From Stichopus chloronotus (Eukaryota; Echinodermata; Holothuroidea; Aspidochirotida; Stichopodidae), in NCBI GenBank assembly GCA_021234535.1, contig CM037840.1, positions 9,712,643 through 9,776,642 of the forward strand: a DNA stretch of 64,000 nucleotides. Direction: 5' to 3'. The position numbers and the translations under genes are program-made. The notes beneath the pieces were generated by a model, which did no database searches, was not told the origin of the DNA, and saw nothing but the letters and a program-made list of their open reading frames with translations. Below are positions 24,700 to 37,379 of this stretch, one piece after another. How positions within the stretch are numbered: the stretch's first letter is position 1; every line of letters starts with the position of its first letter.

Positions 24700-26430
24700 A
24701 CATACAAAACGAGATTTTTGTAAATTTAGTCGAAAACAAAAGCAAATTTGGTTCTTAAATAACCACATTTTGATAAAAATGAACCCCTATAAAAGGTAAA
24801 CAAGATTCATAACCTTTCAACAATATTCATGCGCGATGCAAAAAGTAATGAAAAGAAAAACTAAAGAATGACAATAATGGTTGACATAGCCGCAATGCCT
24901 GCTTTAGTTATTTTGCACTCAGCTAGTGTACTAATGTATGCATGCTGTGGTTCAGTGTACGTACATTCACTGTGTAATGTGTACAGAGCTCGGTGTACTT
25001 GGTTAAGCAGCGTTGTACAGTGACTTGATTCGTGAAATTGGCCTACTGACTATTGATTTTGGATGAAGCCAGCTGCAGACTTATCGAATTACCTTTCGAG
25101 AAAAGATTGGACAGCTTGGGGAGCTTTGATGTCTGACTCCCAGCCCCGACTGCAGCAGTAGGCTAACTGGAAAACTTGCTGTGTTCGGACTCTAATTTGT
25201 CTGTGACTGGGAGAGTTATGATGCAAAGGGTTTTGATGTCTCAAAATTAAAGTTGGCCTACGCTATATAAGGTCCAGCAAAACAACAAGATTGAATTCAG
25301 TCAAAAAACTACTGCCAAACATAGCTGTAAGGTGAAGATTATGGCTGGTTCTGGGATAACTCACGTCAAGGCCTTCCCTGTGGAATACGTCCCAGCAAAT
25401 AGCCTAGACGTATCAATAAATACATCATTTGTGCTTTGGAATTCTCTGTTCCTAGGAATACTAACTTTGCGGTTGTATGTAGTACAAGGAGCCGATTGGA
25501 CTTCGTCGTATAATTGACCAAGAAGAAAATCTAATTACGGTGGGCTATCAAACTTTCAAAGGTATTCAAAATTTGCTGATATTCTTTAGCGAGACGCAGT
25601 TCTAAATTACCGAAAAAAAACTAATCACTGATATTATCACTGTGTTGAAGTGACGTATGATTAAATTACCAACGTTTGCCATGTTCATGGTTGGTTAATT
25701 TTGGAACTTAAACCAAATAACCTAAGAAACGAACGCTCGCTTTAATTCTCATTATGGCACTCTCCTACCAAATACCAATACTTCATTCATCGCCTCTCAA
25801 TTTTAACCAGCCTCTTCTGCATTCCTTAACTGCATTCCTCACCAACTTCCGATCAGTCGCTCCTACATGCTTCCTTACCTATAGACGACGTCATTATCTT
25901 GAACTCTTCCAAAATATCTCTCTCTTGAGTTTCTTGTCCTTACTGCTCGTTGTTGGTTCACCGCCCTGTTACCCCTGTGACGGAATAAGCCCACCGTAGG
26001 AGTCCAAACGGGAGATGGCTCACCAGAGATACCTCGCGCGCGTTTAAGTTAAGCCTATTCAAGTACCTGCATGTTCAATTACTTATTTCTTGTAATGTGT
26101 GTTATAAAATTAACTATACTTTGACATTAACTAACCTGCCTCTTAATGCCTAACGAGAGTCGCGTGCCTTGTTTGTATCTTTTTATAGCCATCTCGACTT
26201 CGTAACATTACGTATCATAGGTCTATGCCTATTTCACTTTCAATACCTTATTAGGCCAGGCAGAAACCTAGATTTAACGTTAGGTCTAGGAACTTGAAAT
26301 CGAACGTTATTTCATTACTATTAGCCATTGTTTTGTGTAAAGATAACAGACTGCTAAACACTGTCGATCACTGTCGGTTTTATTGTATTCATCCGCCGGT
26401 GATTGATCGGGGCTTGTAGTCGTGGTTAAA
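24700..26430. repeat. Segmental duplication block Q, copy 1
   Basis: Aligns with 40170-41290. Anchors are TGCATGCTGTGGTTCAGTGT near 24938, TTTCGAGAAAAG near 25095, and TATTCATCCGCCGGTGATTG near 26388. It carries about 550 bp (25700-26255) with no counterpart in the other copy. Short ORFs are not conserved between copies. Confidence 0.8.
25262..25275 (+). promoter_or_regulatory. Possible TATA box
   Basis: CTATATAAGG preceded by GGCCTACG. A short ORF follows at 25332-25517, but it is not kept in block Q copy 2, so the site has no supported gene. Confidence 0.25.
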
Positions 26431-28669
26431 CTAGAGGGTAGCCATGAGTTTGCGTCTTTTCAGGAAAAAGAGTAGTAACGTCTTGACCAAGACTTCTTCA
26501 CCATCGACTTGGTAGGTATATCGGATGCTATTTTACTGCTGGAAAAATAGGTATAGTATAATTTATTGGTATCATGTTTGTTATAACTATGATTCTATTT
26601 TATAAAATCGTTGGAAACTTCTGAAGCTTGTTACCGGTGTAACCTTTTAGTTAAAGCAGGATGTGCTGTTTGAAGGAGCAAAAATAGCCTTCATTGTCTA
26701 TTCTCCATAATTTTCTTCCATTCGATAGCAATCTGGAAAATACCATCTACGATATGTTTCTTTCAGGAGAAATTCCATTCATTAGATTGTTAATTACGGC
26801 AGAAAGAAGAGTGATTCTTTTTTTTTTTCGGGTAAAAAGTTAGCGGAACCAGGCCCTGTAGTAAATGTGTGGCTTTTCCGTGTGAAGGCCCCACAACAAA
26901 AACGCATTGCTTTAGGAAATTAGGCTTCTTTTGGACAAATAGGCCATGCTATGGTAGTTTGTACAGCTTTTTTACAACTTTACAAAATATAGCCAGTGTT
27001 TTGGTGCACCTTTGACATTGCACGAAAAACAGCACATGCGGCTTTAAAAACCACCAAATATGATCGACGATATTATATTACAACAAATGTAAATGGAAGC
27101 CTCTGATACCTCTCTCGCTCAGTCATAAACATTATTTAAATGACAATTGCTTTAAAAATTCCCGAGGTTAATTAATGCATAATGTATGCCTGAATTAAAA
27201 CGAAATCACAGAACGGGACATCAGAACGTCTGGATCCAGGTGTAGAAAGTAATTGTTCTATAGTGAAGAAATGCAGAATATTATCTCTTAATGGTGTAGG
27301 GTTATGTTACTATTCTGTGAAGAAAAGACAACGGACACTCAAAACCTTACAATAAGAGGCGAGTTAATTGTTGCAGTTCCCATGCCAAGTCAAAAGGTTA
27401 ATATAAACCAGCCCACTCTGATCTTAGATGTAGAGGGTATAACTAAACTCATAGTGTTACTACGAATGTGACTACATAAACGTCTTTGAAAAAATTCTGG
27501 CGCGTAAGATCCTACAAGGAAAGATCAATGGATATTTTACCAAATTTCCACCAGATGACAGGAAATGGCTATGACTTCAAGAAATACTAATTTTTAGAGT
27601 GACTCATGAGATGTGGATGAAGAAAAATTTACACACGGTGTTTATTGGAGGAGTCTCACTATGGTGGTAGATTCTCTGTCGAGTTGACGGTGGATTGAGT
27701 CTAGGTTAGAAATTTTGTTTTACTGTTTGCTAATCTACGGTCATGCAGTGACTGTCGTATTAAGAAAATCTACATAGAGACCTCACCATATCAAAGGCGG
27801 TGTGGGGTATGGTCAGATGTCACACCTGCCACCTGATTTGTGTCCTCCAGTGTTTTGGTATTCATTCTGCCCACAGAATTCACAACTAATGAAAAAACAA
27901 ATCCTTCATTGCGCAGAAACCTTCTAAAATAATTGTGTTAAATGTTGAAGCTGCAGTGTGCCTTACTTTTCCTCTGAGTTGGAAAATATGTAATCAAACA
28001 GAGAATGAAAAGTAAAAGAAAAAGGGTGAAAGGGTGAAAAGGGTGAAAAAGGGTGCAACGCAACTTTAAGAAAGACAGTTTAATACGGTTCATAGAGTAA
28101 ATATTTCCCCTGTTCGGTTGCTGTTTTTCTTTTTTCTTTTCTTTTTGGGACGTTTTCCTACCGTGTCATATAGCAACGGTCTCATTCACATGTTAGTAGA
28201 AGTTTGAATTTGTTCGACATATATATGTCTGCCGTTACAGTTTCCTAGTATGAAAAATGAAATTGGACTTAGGAATTAGGAATTACGAAAAGTGAATTAC
28301 TTCTTTTAAGAAAGGGTGCAACCCACTTTTGATGGCAGGTACATGTATCGTACTTACTTTACACGAGTGACGAGGAATCGAGCAAAGCATTTGCTATAAT
28401 TTCCCTGGGTCTATCTACAGTACGTGTGCAACTAACTACGGGCTTTAGTTGCAACGTTGACTACCTTTATGAGTGTGTGTACACTCACACGTAAAATGTT
28501 TTGTCTTTTTTTATTTTAGATGTTCTATGAAAATTTTTATTCACAGGTGATTGTCCTCGATTATTTTTAAATGTGGCGTTTCGAGTGACTTTTCCACTGT
28601 CCCCTCTCTACCAATATGCACATACCTTTTTTTTTTCTTATCGCCTTATAGGGGGTAAGATGAGATATT
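26431..28669. other. No supported gene
   Basis: No ORF of note on either strand. Contains the GGGTGAAA tandem near 28021. Confidence 0.55.
28021..28058. repeat. Short GGGTGAAA tandem repeat
   Basis: Four units of AAAGGGTGAA(A) in a row, ending in GGGTGCAACG. Confidence 0.7.
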
Positions 28670-29440
28670 GTAGTCACTTGTCTAGTGGAGGTATATATTG
28701 TACTGTGCACCCATGGGAGAACGGTTGCCATGGAAACGCTTGGAGTGGATGAGCAGCGATATCCCAGGGGTACCCCATGGTAGAGTGACCACGGGTACAG
28801 GTGGGTCCTGTTGGCCGGGGTAGTATAAATTAAAACGTGTCCGTGTTTGTGGGTGTGTGGTTATTTCCAAATTTGAGTATTTGAGCATTTAATGCAAAAT
28901 TTTGCACGGACTTATCTAAGAATGTAATAATCAAAGTGTATCACTTTTACAGTAAAGACAGTGAAATTTGTTGAGTTTTTTTTTCTCCAAAAAATAGGCC
29001 AATTTTGCCCCAAAATTTGTATTTCCAGCATATCTTGAGAACTATGAGACCAATTAAGGCTTTGTAAAGACTTACCTGAGAACACATTGGTCAACATAAT
29101 ATTACTGTAATGGTAAATCCAGTGAAATTGGCTGATTTTTGAGAAAAAAGCTAATTTTACCCCAACATTTTGGATTTCTTCCATATCTTGAGAGCCTTAA
29201 TAGTGCTATAGGATTAAGTTTGCTACCTTACAGTAGATTTCAGTACTGTCACATTATGTATACCAGTATTGAACATTATATTCCGTTTTTCTGCTTACCA
29301 CCATTTTATGCTTGAAGTATATTTGGCTCTAATTTACAATCAGTGCCGGAACTGTGAGATGTGGTTGCAGTAAACTATTACGAATCCCCATATACAGCCC
29401 TGTTTTGAAATCAATGCATGTTGGGATGTGATATGTGGGA
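28670..29440 (+). repeat. Dispersed repeat R1, copy 2
   Basis: Begins with GTCTAGTGGAGGTATATATT and the GGTACCCCATGG block, and ends with the GTGGTTGCAGTAAACTATTA block. It contains an internal two-unit tandem at about 28950-29190 (period about 165; each unit has CAGTGAAATT and CATATCTTGAGA). Confidence 0.75.
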
Positions 29441-30219
29441 ACTTAGTTCCTCCTTCATCTTTTTATCACAAAGTATTATTAAATCCTACCCTTTTTTAAG
29501 TATGGTTACAACTTTCACTGACAATGACCGTAGCAATACTAAATATCTTGTCAGATGTGAAAGGACGATTTACTCTGTCTAAAATATTTAATCGTACTTA
29601 ATAAGGCAAATAGAAGACAGATACTACAGATACATGTTCCATTTCCATGTATTTTCATTTGTAAAGCAAGGAGGGTGTATTACAATGGCAGATTTATATG
29701 TAAACAAAAATGTCGGTATGAGATACAACTGGTTAAACTGCTTGATAAAAGACAGTAGGAATATGACATTAGACGAGTTTTCAAACTTGAATATTGAATT
29801 TGAAAGCGATTACTTTAATGTTATTTAGTAAGATTGTGAACTCAAACCCTACCATTCATTTAAAAATCCATTGGAGAGGGTATAATGCTAAATGTATATC
29901 AATTATACCTTGTACACAGTTAGAGGTGATGTATGGCGGCCTAGATAACTTCTTGAATTTTCTGATATTTTTCACCACCAAATCATTGAAGCTAAATCTA
30001 TATAAAGTATGACATGGTAGGCTATAGACCAAAGGTGCGCTGATATAAAGTCAGAGGAGGTATATTCTCGAATTTTCCAAAAAATATCTCACCATCAGGA
30101 GTATTTTCCTAAATGGCTGAAATTTTAGGATTTAACCGTTTTGTTTCGGACATCTCAGTCACTAGCAAACCAGCTGCTAAATGCGATGAGTCGAATCGTT
30201 ATGAACATTATTTTTAATG

Positions 30220-30620
30220 CTGTAACTATATGAAGTAGAAGTGACTAATCCGCAATCGATTTATAGGCCAATGAAAATTTTGTGAACTGCATGTTACTGC
30301 GACATATGGTTTGCCATCATTGTAGTACCAAGATAAACAATGTAGTGAATGTAATAGTGTAAATTTATAGATTTACTCGTCTGATAATTGTGAGAACCGA
30401 GAATTTGTCGTTAGTGGAAGTAAGGATAGTTTGGATGCTTACACGAGAAATGTATGAAAAATTCAATATAGTATGTGACATATGTGACGTGACGTATGCG
30501 AAGTATGTGACAGATATGACAAAGCAGTATATTATATCAAAGTAATGATGTGTTTGAGATAAACAAGTAAAGTTATAAAATGAAAGCAAAATGAGATACA
30601 AATGTAGTTATCATATTGAG
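30220..30620. repeat. Segmental duplication block N, copy 2 (3' flank of T5)
   Basis: Partner of 17560-17960. Supports a shared origin of T4 and T5 by duplication of DNA including the flank. Confidence 0.7.
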
Positions 30621-31486
30621 ATATCTTGTCGTGTCTGAGATTAAATTCATTACTTTTACTTTTACGATCTGCCTCAACTCTGTTTCCAATAGACAGAACG
30701 GCGTCTGCGTAGAGGTACTGGAGTACCTACAGTACACGTTTAAGATGGTCTGTGCTTCAATGATTGATAATAAGTAACCCACTCCTGCCTATGAATTAAA
30801 TATTTACATAAAATCTAAGGTAATATAAAGGTCCTTCCTAAAAAGTAATACATAAAGAAGGGACACGAGCATATCAAATATGGGTAATTGGAGGGTTGGT
30901 TAGTCAGTCAAAGCATTTGTTGATTTGTTAATCCCTCGAACAACTCAGAAACAGAGCATTGTTGCGAATTAGATGCATCTAAACTACATAATCGGTATAA
31001 TTTTCAACTAAATGATCAGTTCCGTGTAACTGCAGTTACATAACTATATGGAATTTTCAATAATGTATTAATAATTTTTCAGCTTTCTTATTACTGTCTT
31101 ATTTTAACAGTCCTCGCATTTTTTTAGGGATCATAGTTACACCTTTATTGCACAAGATTTTCAAACATACTCCAGCTTGATAATATGAAGGTAAACGCCA
31201 CTGGACTTAGTTACTGCTGTCATCAAGATTTTGCATATCGAATATGTTAATAAACATATTGTATGTTAAATTAAATAAAACTATTTAAAAAATAAAATAA
31301 ATATTTTTATTAGATGTTTTATTATTGTGCTGTGACAGCTGTTATTTCCTGTGGTGGTGTTATTGGGCCATCGTAAGACTGACAATGAGATAGAAAGGAA
31401 TTCAATCCGTTGACTCACTAAAAGTAAACTTGCTATCTGATTCAATTGTCGCTAAAATTACCCTATGCTACATTTTGCATCATTGA

Positions 31487-31492
31487 TTTATT
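31487..31492 (-). other. Candidate polyadenylation signal for T5
   Basis: AATAAA on the minus strand, about 305 nt past the T5 stop; the first such hexamer I see downstream. Confidence 0.3.
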
Positions 31493-31796
31493 TTAATGAT
31501 TACCTATATCTCATAAGTGACATTATACTGTAAACCCAAAACCTGTACCTTCCAAACTGACGGTGGTACAAGTTTCCTAATATGTTATTCAAAGTTTTGG
31601 TTTGAGGAACAACATCCTATGGAATTATTAGCGCATTGTAAAAGGAAGATCTCAGAAATCCCCCTTTCCTTCTGATTTCTTTTCGTATGAATGTTATGCT
31701 ATACAGTCAGGTTATGAAAGTAAAGGAAGGGGGAAGGGGCAAGAAGGCAAGTCAACGTCACATCCTGATGGGCTGAAATGCACACGCTCGAAATGT

Positions 31797-33993
31797 CTAT
31801 TTCACGGTAAGTCCGTACTCGTACAGCTTCCCAGAATTGTATGTTGCTATTAAAAGGTTTTCAGACTCGCCCACTTCGACAGTAATTAAACAAATAGCAT
31901 CGTCATCTACTTTTCTAGTTGTCAATAACTGTCGGCCATCTTGACTGTACTGCACTAGTGTGTACGTCAGCTTACGTGATATGTACACTCTCCATAACAT
32001 GTAGATGAAGTCATTCTTGTCTGTGCACACTCTGTAAGGTCCCACGTTTGTTCCATCAACATCTGGTTTCGTGAATTTATACATCAACTTACTCTCGGAT
32101 CCCTCCATGGTGACTGCATACGCTCTTACACCATCATTGTCGCAGATTAGAAGCGTACCTGCGTGCACAGTGATATCATTCACTCCATTAATTACGTCTG
32201 GTAGTGTTATTGTGCGAATATAATTCAGCTGATCATCGAATATATACACATATCTGCTGTTAGTACCGACAATGATGTGATTTCTTACAGGATCGTTAGT
32301 TACACACCACACAATGCGATTAGCTGACCATCCACGGACGACGTCACTAATGTACTTCTTGTTATGCGACCCATCACGGACGTCATAAGTACCGATCTCA
32401 TCAGGTACGCAAACTGTCGCAACTGTGCACTCTGATAAATAACAGCAGTAACGAGATGGATCTACACTACATTTTTTTACCCTCTTGAATTTATCCTGTC
32501 TTTGTATTTTTCCTTTTCTGTTGATGACAGTGATGTGTGAGTACTCCTTTGATACTTTACCAGAGATGACTATGTTACCATTCCTTGTCATCGCTATTCC
32601 ATGGATAAAGTTCATAGATTTCAGTCCTTCAACATCAACAACTGACTGTTCCTGGTCACTTATTGTGACTTCAGCAACAGCTACGTTAGGCATGTCTTTG
32701 ATATTAATATCTGATAAAGAGTCCAATTGTTGATATTCTCTCCTCATTTCTTCTATCAGAGGTTCACATGCTGCTCTTATATCAGGGATAGGACTGGACC
32801 TGAGTCCATTCGTTTTCGGATGCAAGAATAGACGAAGAAATTGCTGTGAAATTCTGGTGCCTTTCAATAACCTGATCGCAACTCTCCGATATTTTCGTTA
32901 ATTCTGTGTTTTGCTTTTCCATGAGACGTTCTTTTGATTCTGTCAAGGTTTTCAAATGATCGTCTAAAGTTTTTAATCTGTGGACAAGCTCAGTTACAAG
33001 TTTGTCGCAACCTCCTTCAAATAGGTGGCTTTCGTTGTTATATTTTCTTTCTGTAGCTTTCCTAAGTTTATCATACTTTTTATTTAATTCGTTTATTTCT
33101 TTATCAAAATTGAGATTTGTTTTCCTTTCCTCATCTTTCCTTCTCCTCTCTATGTCTGCTAACCCTTGCTCCTTTTCATTTTTGTGTATTTCAAGCCAAT
33201 TCTTGATTTTGTTGACTTGATTTTTGTGCTGATTGATCAATTTATCTGTCTTCAAGGAGACGTTTTCATTTAGTTTTTGTTTAGTTGCTTCAACTTTCTT
33301 CGGTATCTCGTAAAAAGTACTTGTCAATTTTCGCAGTTCAGCAATTTTCGCTTCCAACAATTCTCTTTCAGTGCTTGCTAATTCAGTGACGTCATGCAGG
33401 TCGTGACCTTTGTGTTTACTGTAAGTACAAACCATACAAATCGGCTCATTTAAGCAGGTACTGCAGCATAACTCGGCCTTCTTCTCTACATGTGTTCTGC
33501 ATCCTGGATTCTCTGTTAGAGTTGCCAATTTTTCCAATGTTATGTTCCTTCTCTCAGTATTGTCCAATTTAAGAGTGCGTGACTTATGATCGGTAAACAT
33601 TTTATTGGTGATGTGAACATTGTAACATTGTTCACATAAGAAGTCTTTGCACTTAAAACAATACGCTGAAACATTCGTTTGCTTGGAGCAACTCACACAT
33701 TCTTTTACGTTTTTATCTTCAAAGGCTTTTTGCAATTGAATAAACTCAACAATATTTCTCATATGAAAATCAGTCTTAAACCCATCAATTCCATTATCTG
33801 GTATAGAAAATTGTTGTTTACACATGGGACATTCTATTGTTCCATCGTTACTTCTGTTTACAACTGTTCTCAGGCAATTGCTACAGTACCGATGTAGGCA
33901 TGGTAACATTTTCGGCCCTTTAAATTGCTCAAAGCACACGGGACAGAGGAAGAAGTTCTCTTCCAAGTCTTTTAGAAAAGTCGACGAAGCCAT
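31797..33993 (-). CDS. T5: TRIM-type RING/B-box/coiled-coil protein with propeller-like C-terminus, one frameshift
   Basis: Same family and length (about 731 residues) as T6. It starts at the ATG at 33993 (MASSTFLKDLEENFF), 36 nt after a T-rich 3' splice site. RING ligands C17, C20, C32, H34, C37, C40, C55 and C58 are all present, as are B-box 1 (about residues 98-136) and B-box 2 (CRTHV...HKGHDLH). The coiled coil is followed by a linker that reads ENEWTQVQ. There one extra base (32785-32797) shifts the frame into TGA at 32782-32784, while the propeller continues open in the next frame to a stop at 31797. In T3 and T6 the same place reads TQVQ-x-IPD without the extra base. The propeller half (blocks such as SHITVINRKG, VGTNSRYVYIF, YSQDGRQLL, GKLYEYG) is otherwise unbroken. 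T5 resembles T4 more than T3/T6 (CLRTVVNRSN against CLEAVINGSN). Gene with a sequencing error or recent pseudogene; I cannot tell which. Confidence 0.8.
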
Positions 33994-34028
33994 TACGAAG
34001 AATTTAAGCTTTGGTTCGTAAGAGTTGA

Positions 34029-34032
34029 TCTG
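34029..34032 (-). other. 3' splice site upstream of T5
   Basis: A run of about 22 T on the minus strand ends in CAG followed by ATCAACTC, 36 nt before the ATG at 33993. The exon-side bases match T3 (ATCAACTG). Confidence 0.6.
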
Positions 34033-34271
34033 AAAAAAAAAAAAAAAAAAAAAACAAATGACATTACCTTCTGTCACAGCAGTTGTGAACACTAACCCTG
34101 CAAAACATAACCATATCAGTTCTTCCAACGGTTTGGTTAACTAACCGCGTGTGTAGCATTCTTTATTGGAAATCAAGACAATGTAACAATACATGGCCCT
34201 ATATCCTCACATGCCGATTCCACGTCACAAATGTATCTCACCCATATGAACAATTAACATGGAATCATGTT

Positions 34272-35068
34272 CAGTGGCGGCGCTACGGGGGGGGGGGGGG
34301 GGGATGAGGGGGCATTTGCCCCCAGATTTTTCCTTGCCCCCAGTTGCCCCCCCCCCCCAGTTGCTCTCACCCTTCCCAATCAGATCGTGTACTCATCCAA
34401 AATTAATTTAATCACAAAACAATGTATTGGCATTGGACTGAATAAGAACAGCTTTCCGGCCGGAGAACCATCATTGATAAATGCCTACTTTATGTTACAC
34501 AGGCTGCCAGTTTTCATATTATGCCCGTAGCCACTTAAACAGTAGGTCAGCCTGGCCAAACCAATTTTCTCTGGAATGTTTACCGTCCAGCATAAGGGAC
34601 AGGCGGGTTGGTGGTTCTTTTCCTAAATATAGGAATGTCGTTGTTTTCCTAAATATAGGAATGGAATGGAAGTGTATGTAGCCTATGTGTGCGTGTGTGT
34701 GTGTGTGTACTCCGTGGCACCGCGTAAATGTGAAATAGTACCCCCAAAGAAAAAAGTTGGGGACCTTGGAGTACGGTCAACCGAAAAAATGAATAATATA
34801 AAAATAGTAATATACCTCTCTTGGGACTTAATTTTCCACCAAGAGATATGCTAATACCCCAGAGCTTCCGGGGGCTTCGCCCCCTGGACCCTAAAAGGGG
34901 CTTTGCCCCTGGACTCCACCAGGGGCCCTAAGGCGGGCCCCTGGACCCCACCCGCAAGGCCTCGCGCTTCGCGCTCGCTTTCGCGCTGCGCGAGAAAATC
35001 TTTTCCCCCAACATTCTCCTCTACCCTCAGTTTGCCCCCCCAAGTCTGACATTCTGGCGCCGCCACTG
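34272..35068. mobile_element. Non-autonomous hAT-like element with perfect 8-bp target duplication, upstream of T5
   Basis: Inverted termini CAGTGGCGGCGC (identical for 12 bp at both ends) enclose 797 bp with no transposase frame. Perfect 8-bp direct repeats ATCATGTT flank it (34264-34271 and 35069-35076), as expected for hAT insertion. The right third (about 34860-35000) is very G+C-rich, with short hairpins such as GGGGGCTTCGCCCCC and GGGGCTTTGCCCC. It lies about 240 nt upstream of the T5 splice acceptor, so it is either in the T5 5' intron or near its promoter. Confidence 0.85.
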
Positions 35069-35863
35069 ATCATGTTCAAATAAAATATCAATTACCAATT
35101 TTTATTATACAAGAATATAGTTTTGCATTACACGAAGAGTACAATATTCCAATATCTGTAAGCATCACTCCAAATTCATCTGGTCAGCGAGTATATCATT
35201 GGATTGAACTATGTCATATTGCTATATTTTCAATCAGATCACAGGGGTAGGTAGTTTAAACATCAGTAGGTAAATGGTTTGTATTCAAAACAATGCTCCT
35301 AATAGTCATTACCAGAGCCACATGTACAACAAATACCACTCTGGGTTATAACAATACAATATGGCCACTGACCATTCTGTTCTTAACCTATTCGTGATGT
35401 CGTCCCATACACCTGTGTACTGGTATTTAAGTATTGTGGTATTTAAGCATTGAATTTTTACTATAACTATGCACTTGAAACAGAAATAAATACATAAAAG
35501 CGGCCTCCTGTTTACCGGTTGTAGCGAATTGAAACTGAAATTGAAGTGCGTATCTCAAGGTGGGGGGGGGGGGGGTTGAATCTCCACAGCTGGCAAAAAT
35601 GTGACTCTCTCACGAATATTAAAAATGTCAAATTTCGTAGGGCAAAACTGATAGATAATAATAAAATAAAACTATTTTAAGTCCCTTGATAGAAAGTCTC
35701 AACATTTGTTGAGAGTTTGACAATTAGTCTCAAACCAAAGAAGTTTCAAATAAAACAATAGAAAAGAGTAAACGTAATTTTCATAGTGAAATGTGGGTCC
35801 CTCCATTCATACAAATTCTTGTTCTTTCAAAGGTGGCGCACTTCTTAATCACAGAGTACAGTA

Positions 35864-35883
35864 GGGTTCCTTTATAGGAACCC
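35864..35883. repeat. Short palindrome GGGTTCC...GGAACCC
   Basis: GGGTTCC TTTATA GGAACCC: 7-bp arms with a 6-nt centre. A related GGTTC/GAACC-rich stretch is at 23945-24045. Confidence 0.6.
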
Positions 35884-36374
35884 TTTCACGGAGCTACACT
35901 TTGATGACGTTGCTACAGGTATTACCTGCAATGTATAAGTCTAGGTATAAGTAGGCATCTCCTCAGGTGAGTCTATGAACGTTTTTTAATACATGGTAAA
36001 TTACGTAATAGGTCAATTTGATGTTTAACAATCATTCATAACACTTATGATATTTACTGATGACCAAGATTTCTTGATGAAACAAATTTCTTTATCACCG
36101 TCCGTCCCAACTAATGGTGGCGCTCCGCTAGTCTCTCCACTATTTTAGGCTAGTATGACACCTTTGAGCCTCGCCCCCACGAGTGCTCCACTGCAGCCAG
36201 GGGAATTGGGTATTCATTCCTAAAACCAGTTGTGGAGAACAAAAAAATGGTGGCTTTGTCTTGGTAGGGCCAATAAAATAGTGGGGGATAGAGATCAATT
36301 CAAGGAGGATTAAGGGATTAAGAGGATTATTTTTTCTTGTTGACAAAAGTGCCTTCGCGGTTACGACGACTTAC

Positions 36375-36545
36375 ATCCCTTTTCACATGCAAATAAAATT
36401 GGCAGCGACTTCACGGCAAATAAGATTTGCTGTGACTTTGTCACAAAGATTCTGCTGGAATCGACTCCATGGAAAGGAACGTACCGCGAATTCGCTGCAA
36501 ATGTCTTCCCGTGACTTTACCGGAAGAGGTTCTTGCTGCGACTTA
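36375..36545. repeat. Short decayed tandem repeat with GCTGCGACTT-type units
   Basis: Four to five copies of a roughly 35-45 bp unit containing GC(A/T)G(C/T)GACTT, a C-C-G/GGAA element and a G-ATT element. Diverged. Confidence 0.4.
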
Positions 36546-37019
36546 ATTGATACCTAACTATGTCCAAGGTTAACTTGTTTTTGTTAAAGCTGTTTGTGGT
36601 TTGGATGAAAACTCTATTATATCTGTCACAAGATTCCTAAAAGCTGGCCAGATTTAAGCTACAGCTAGGCTATACTGTAGATGAGTCATGCCAAAGAAGT
36701 GGATATTGAAACAATGATGACCAGACTTGGACAAACTTTTAGGTTTGTCAACAGTACCTTAAACACATATAAGCCCATAAAACTTGTCAGCATCAAAAGC
36801 AAGTGAAACTTTGATCTCTTCATACAAGTCCACATGAGTTAAATGGGTATATAGTCAAAATCATACAAGTCCATACATTTCCATTTACATGTACTTGTTT
36901 TTCACTGTAGGAATGTATGTCACTGTTACTGAATAATGTTTTATCCAATGGAAATTATTCTCATGGATACCAAACAGAAACACCAATTCTCGTGGATACC
37001 AAGTAGAAACACTAGTATG

Positions 37020-37290
37020 CTCAGTATACTCACACACACACACACACGCACATACACATGCACGCACACACGCACGCATTGGCACGGACACGTTTTCATT
37101 TATACCACCCAACAGGACCTCCTGTACCCATGGTCACTCAATCATGGGGTACCCCTGGGGTGTCGCTACTCATCCACTCCAAGTGTTTCCATAGCAACCA
37201 TTCTCCCATGGGTGCACAGTACAATATATAGCTCCACTAGCCAAGTGACCACAATATCTCATCTTGCCCCTATAGTGCGATGAGATAAAA
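37020..37290 (-). repeat. Dispersed repeat R1, partial copy in reverse orientation
   Basis: Reverse complement of 28670-28860: a CA-rich tract, then GGCACGGACACGTTTTCATT, CCCATGGTCACT, and ACAGTACAATATATAGCTCC. The second R1 block is absent. Confidence 0.75.
37024..37080. repeat. CA-rich microsatellite
   Basis: Imperfect (CA)n with CG steps, inside the reversed R1 copy. Confidence 0.8.
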
Positions 37291-37379
37291 ATTGGCCCCT
37301 GTAATCCACAGTTGTCATTGACAGATTCAGCGTTTACTATTTATCTTTTTTATCCTTGCCAATATCTTTTCTTTTTTCC

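Larger units (their letters stand above)
29441..31796. other. No supported gene; 3' flank of T5
   Basis: Short ORFs only (for example 29634-29828 plus), with no family features. Block N copy 2 lies within. Confidence 0.5.
35077..37019. other. No supported gene
   Basis: AT-rich, poly-G near 35562, a short palindrome and a decayed tandem repeat listed separately. Confidence 0.5.
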
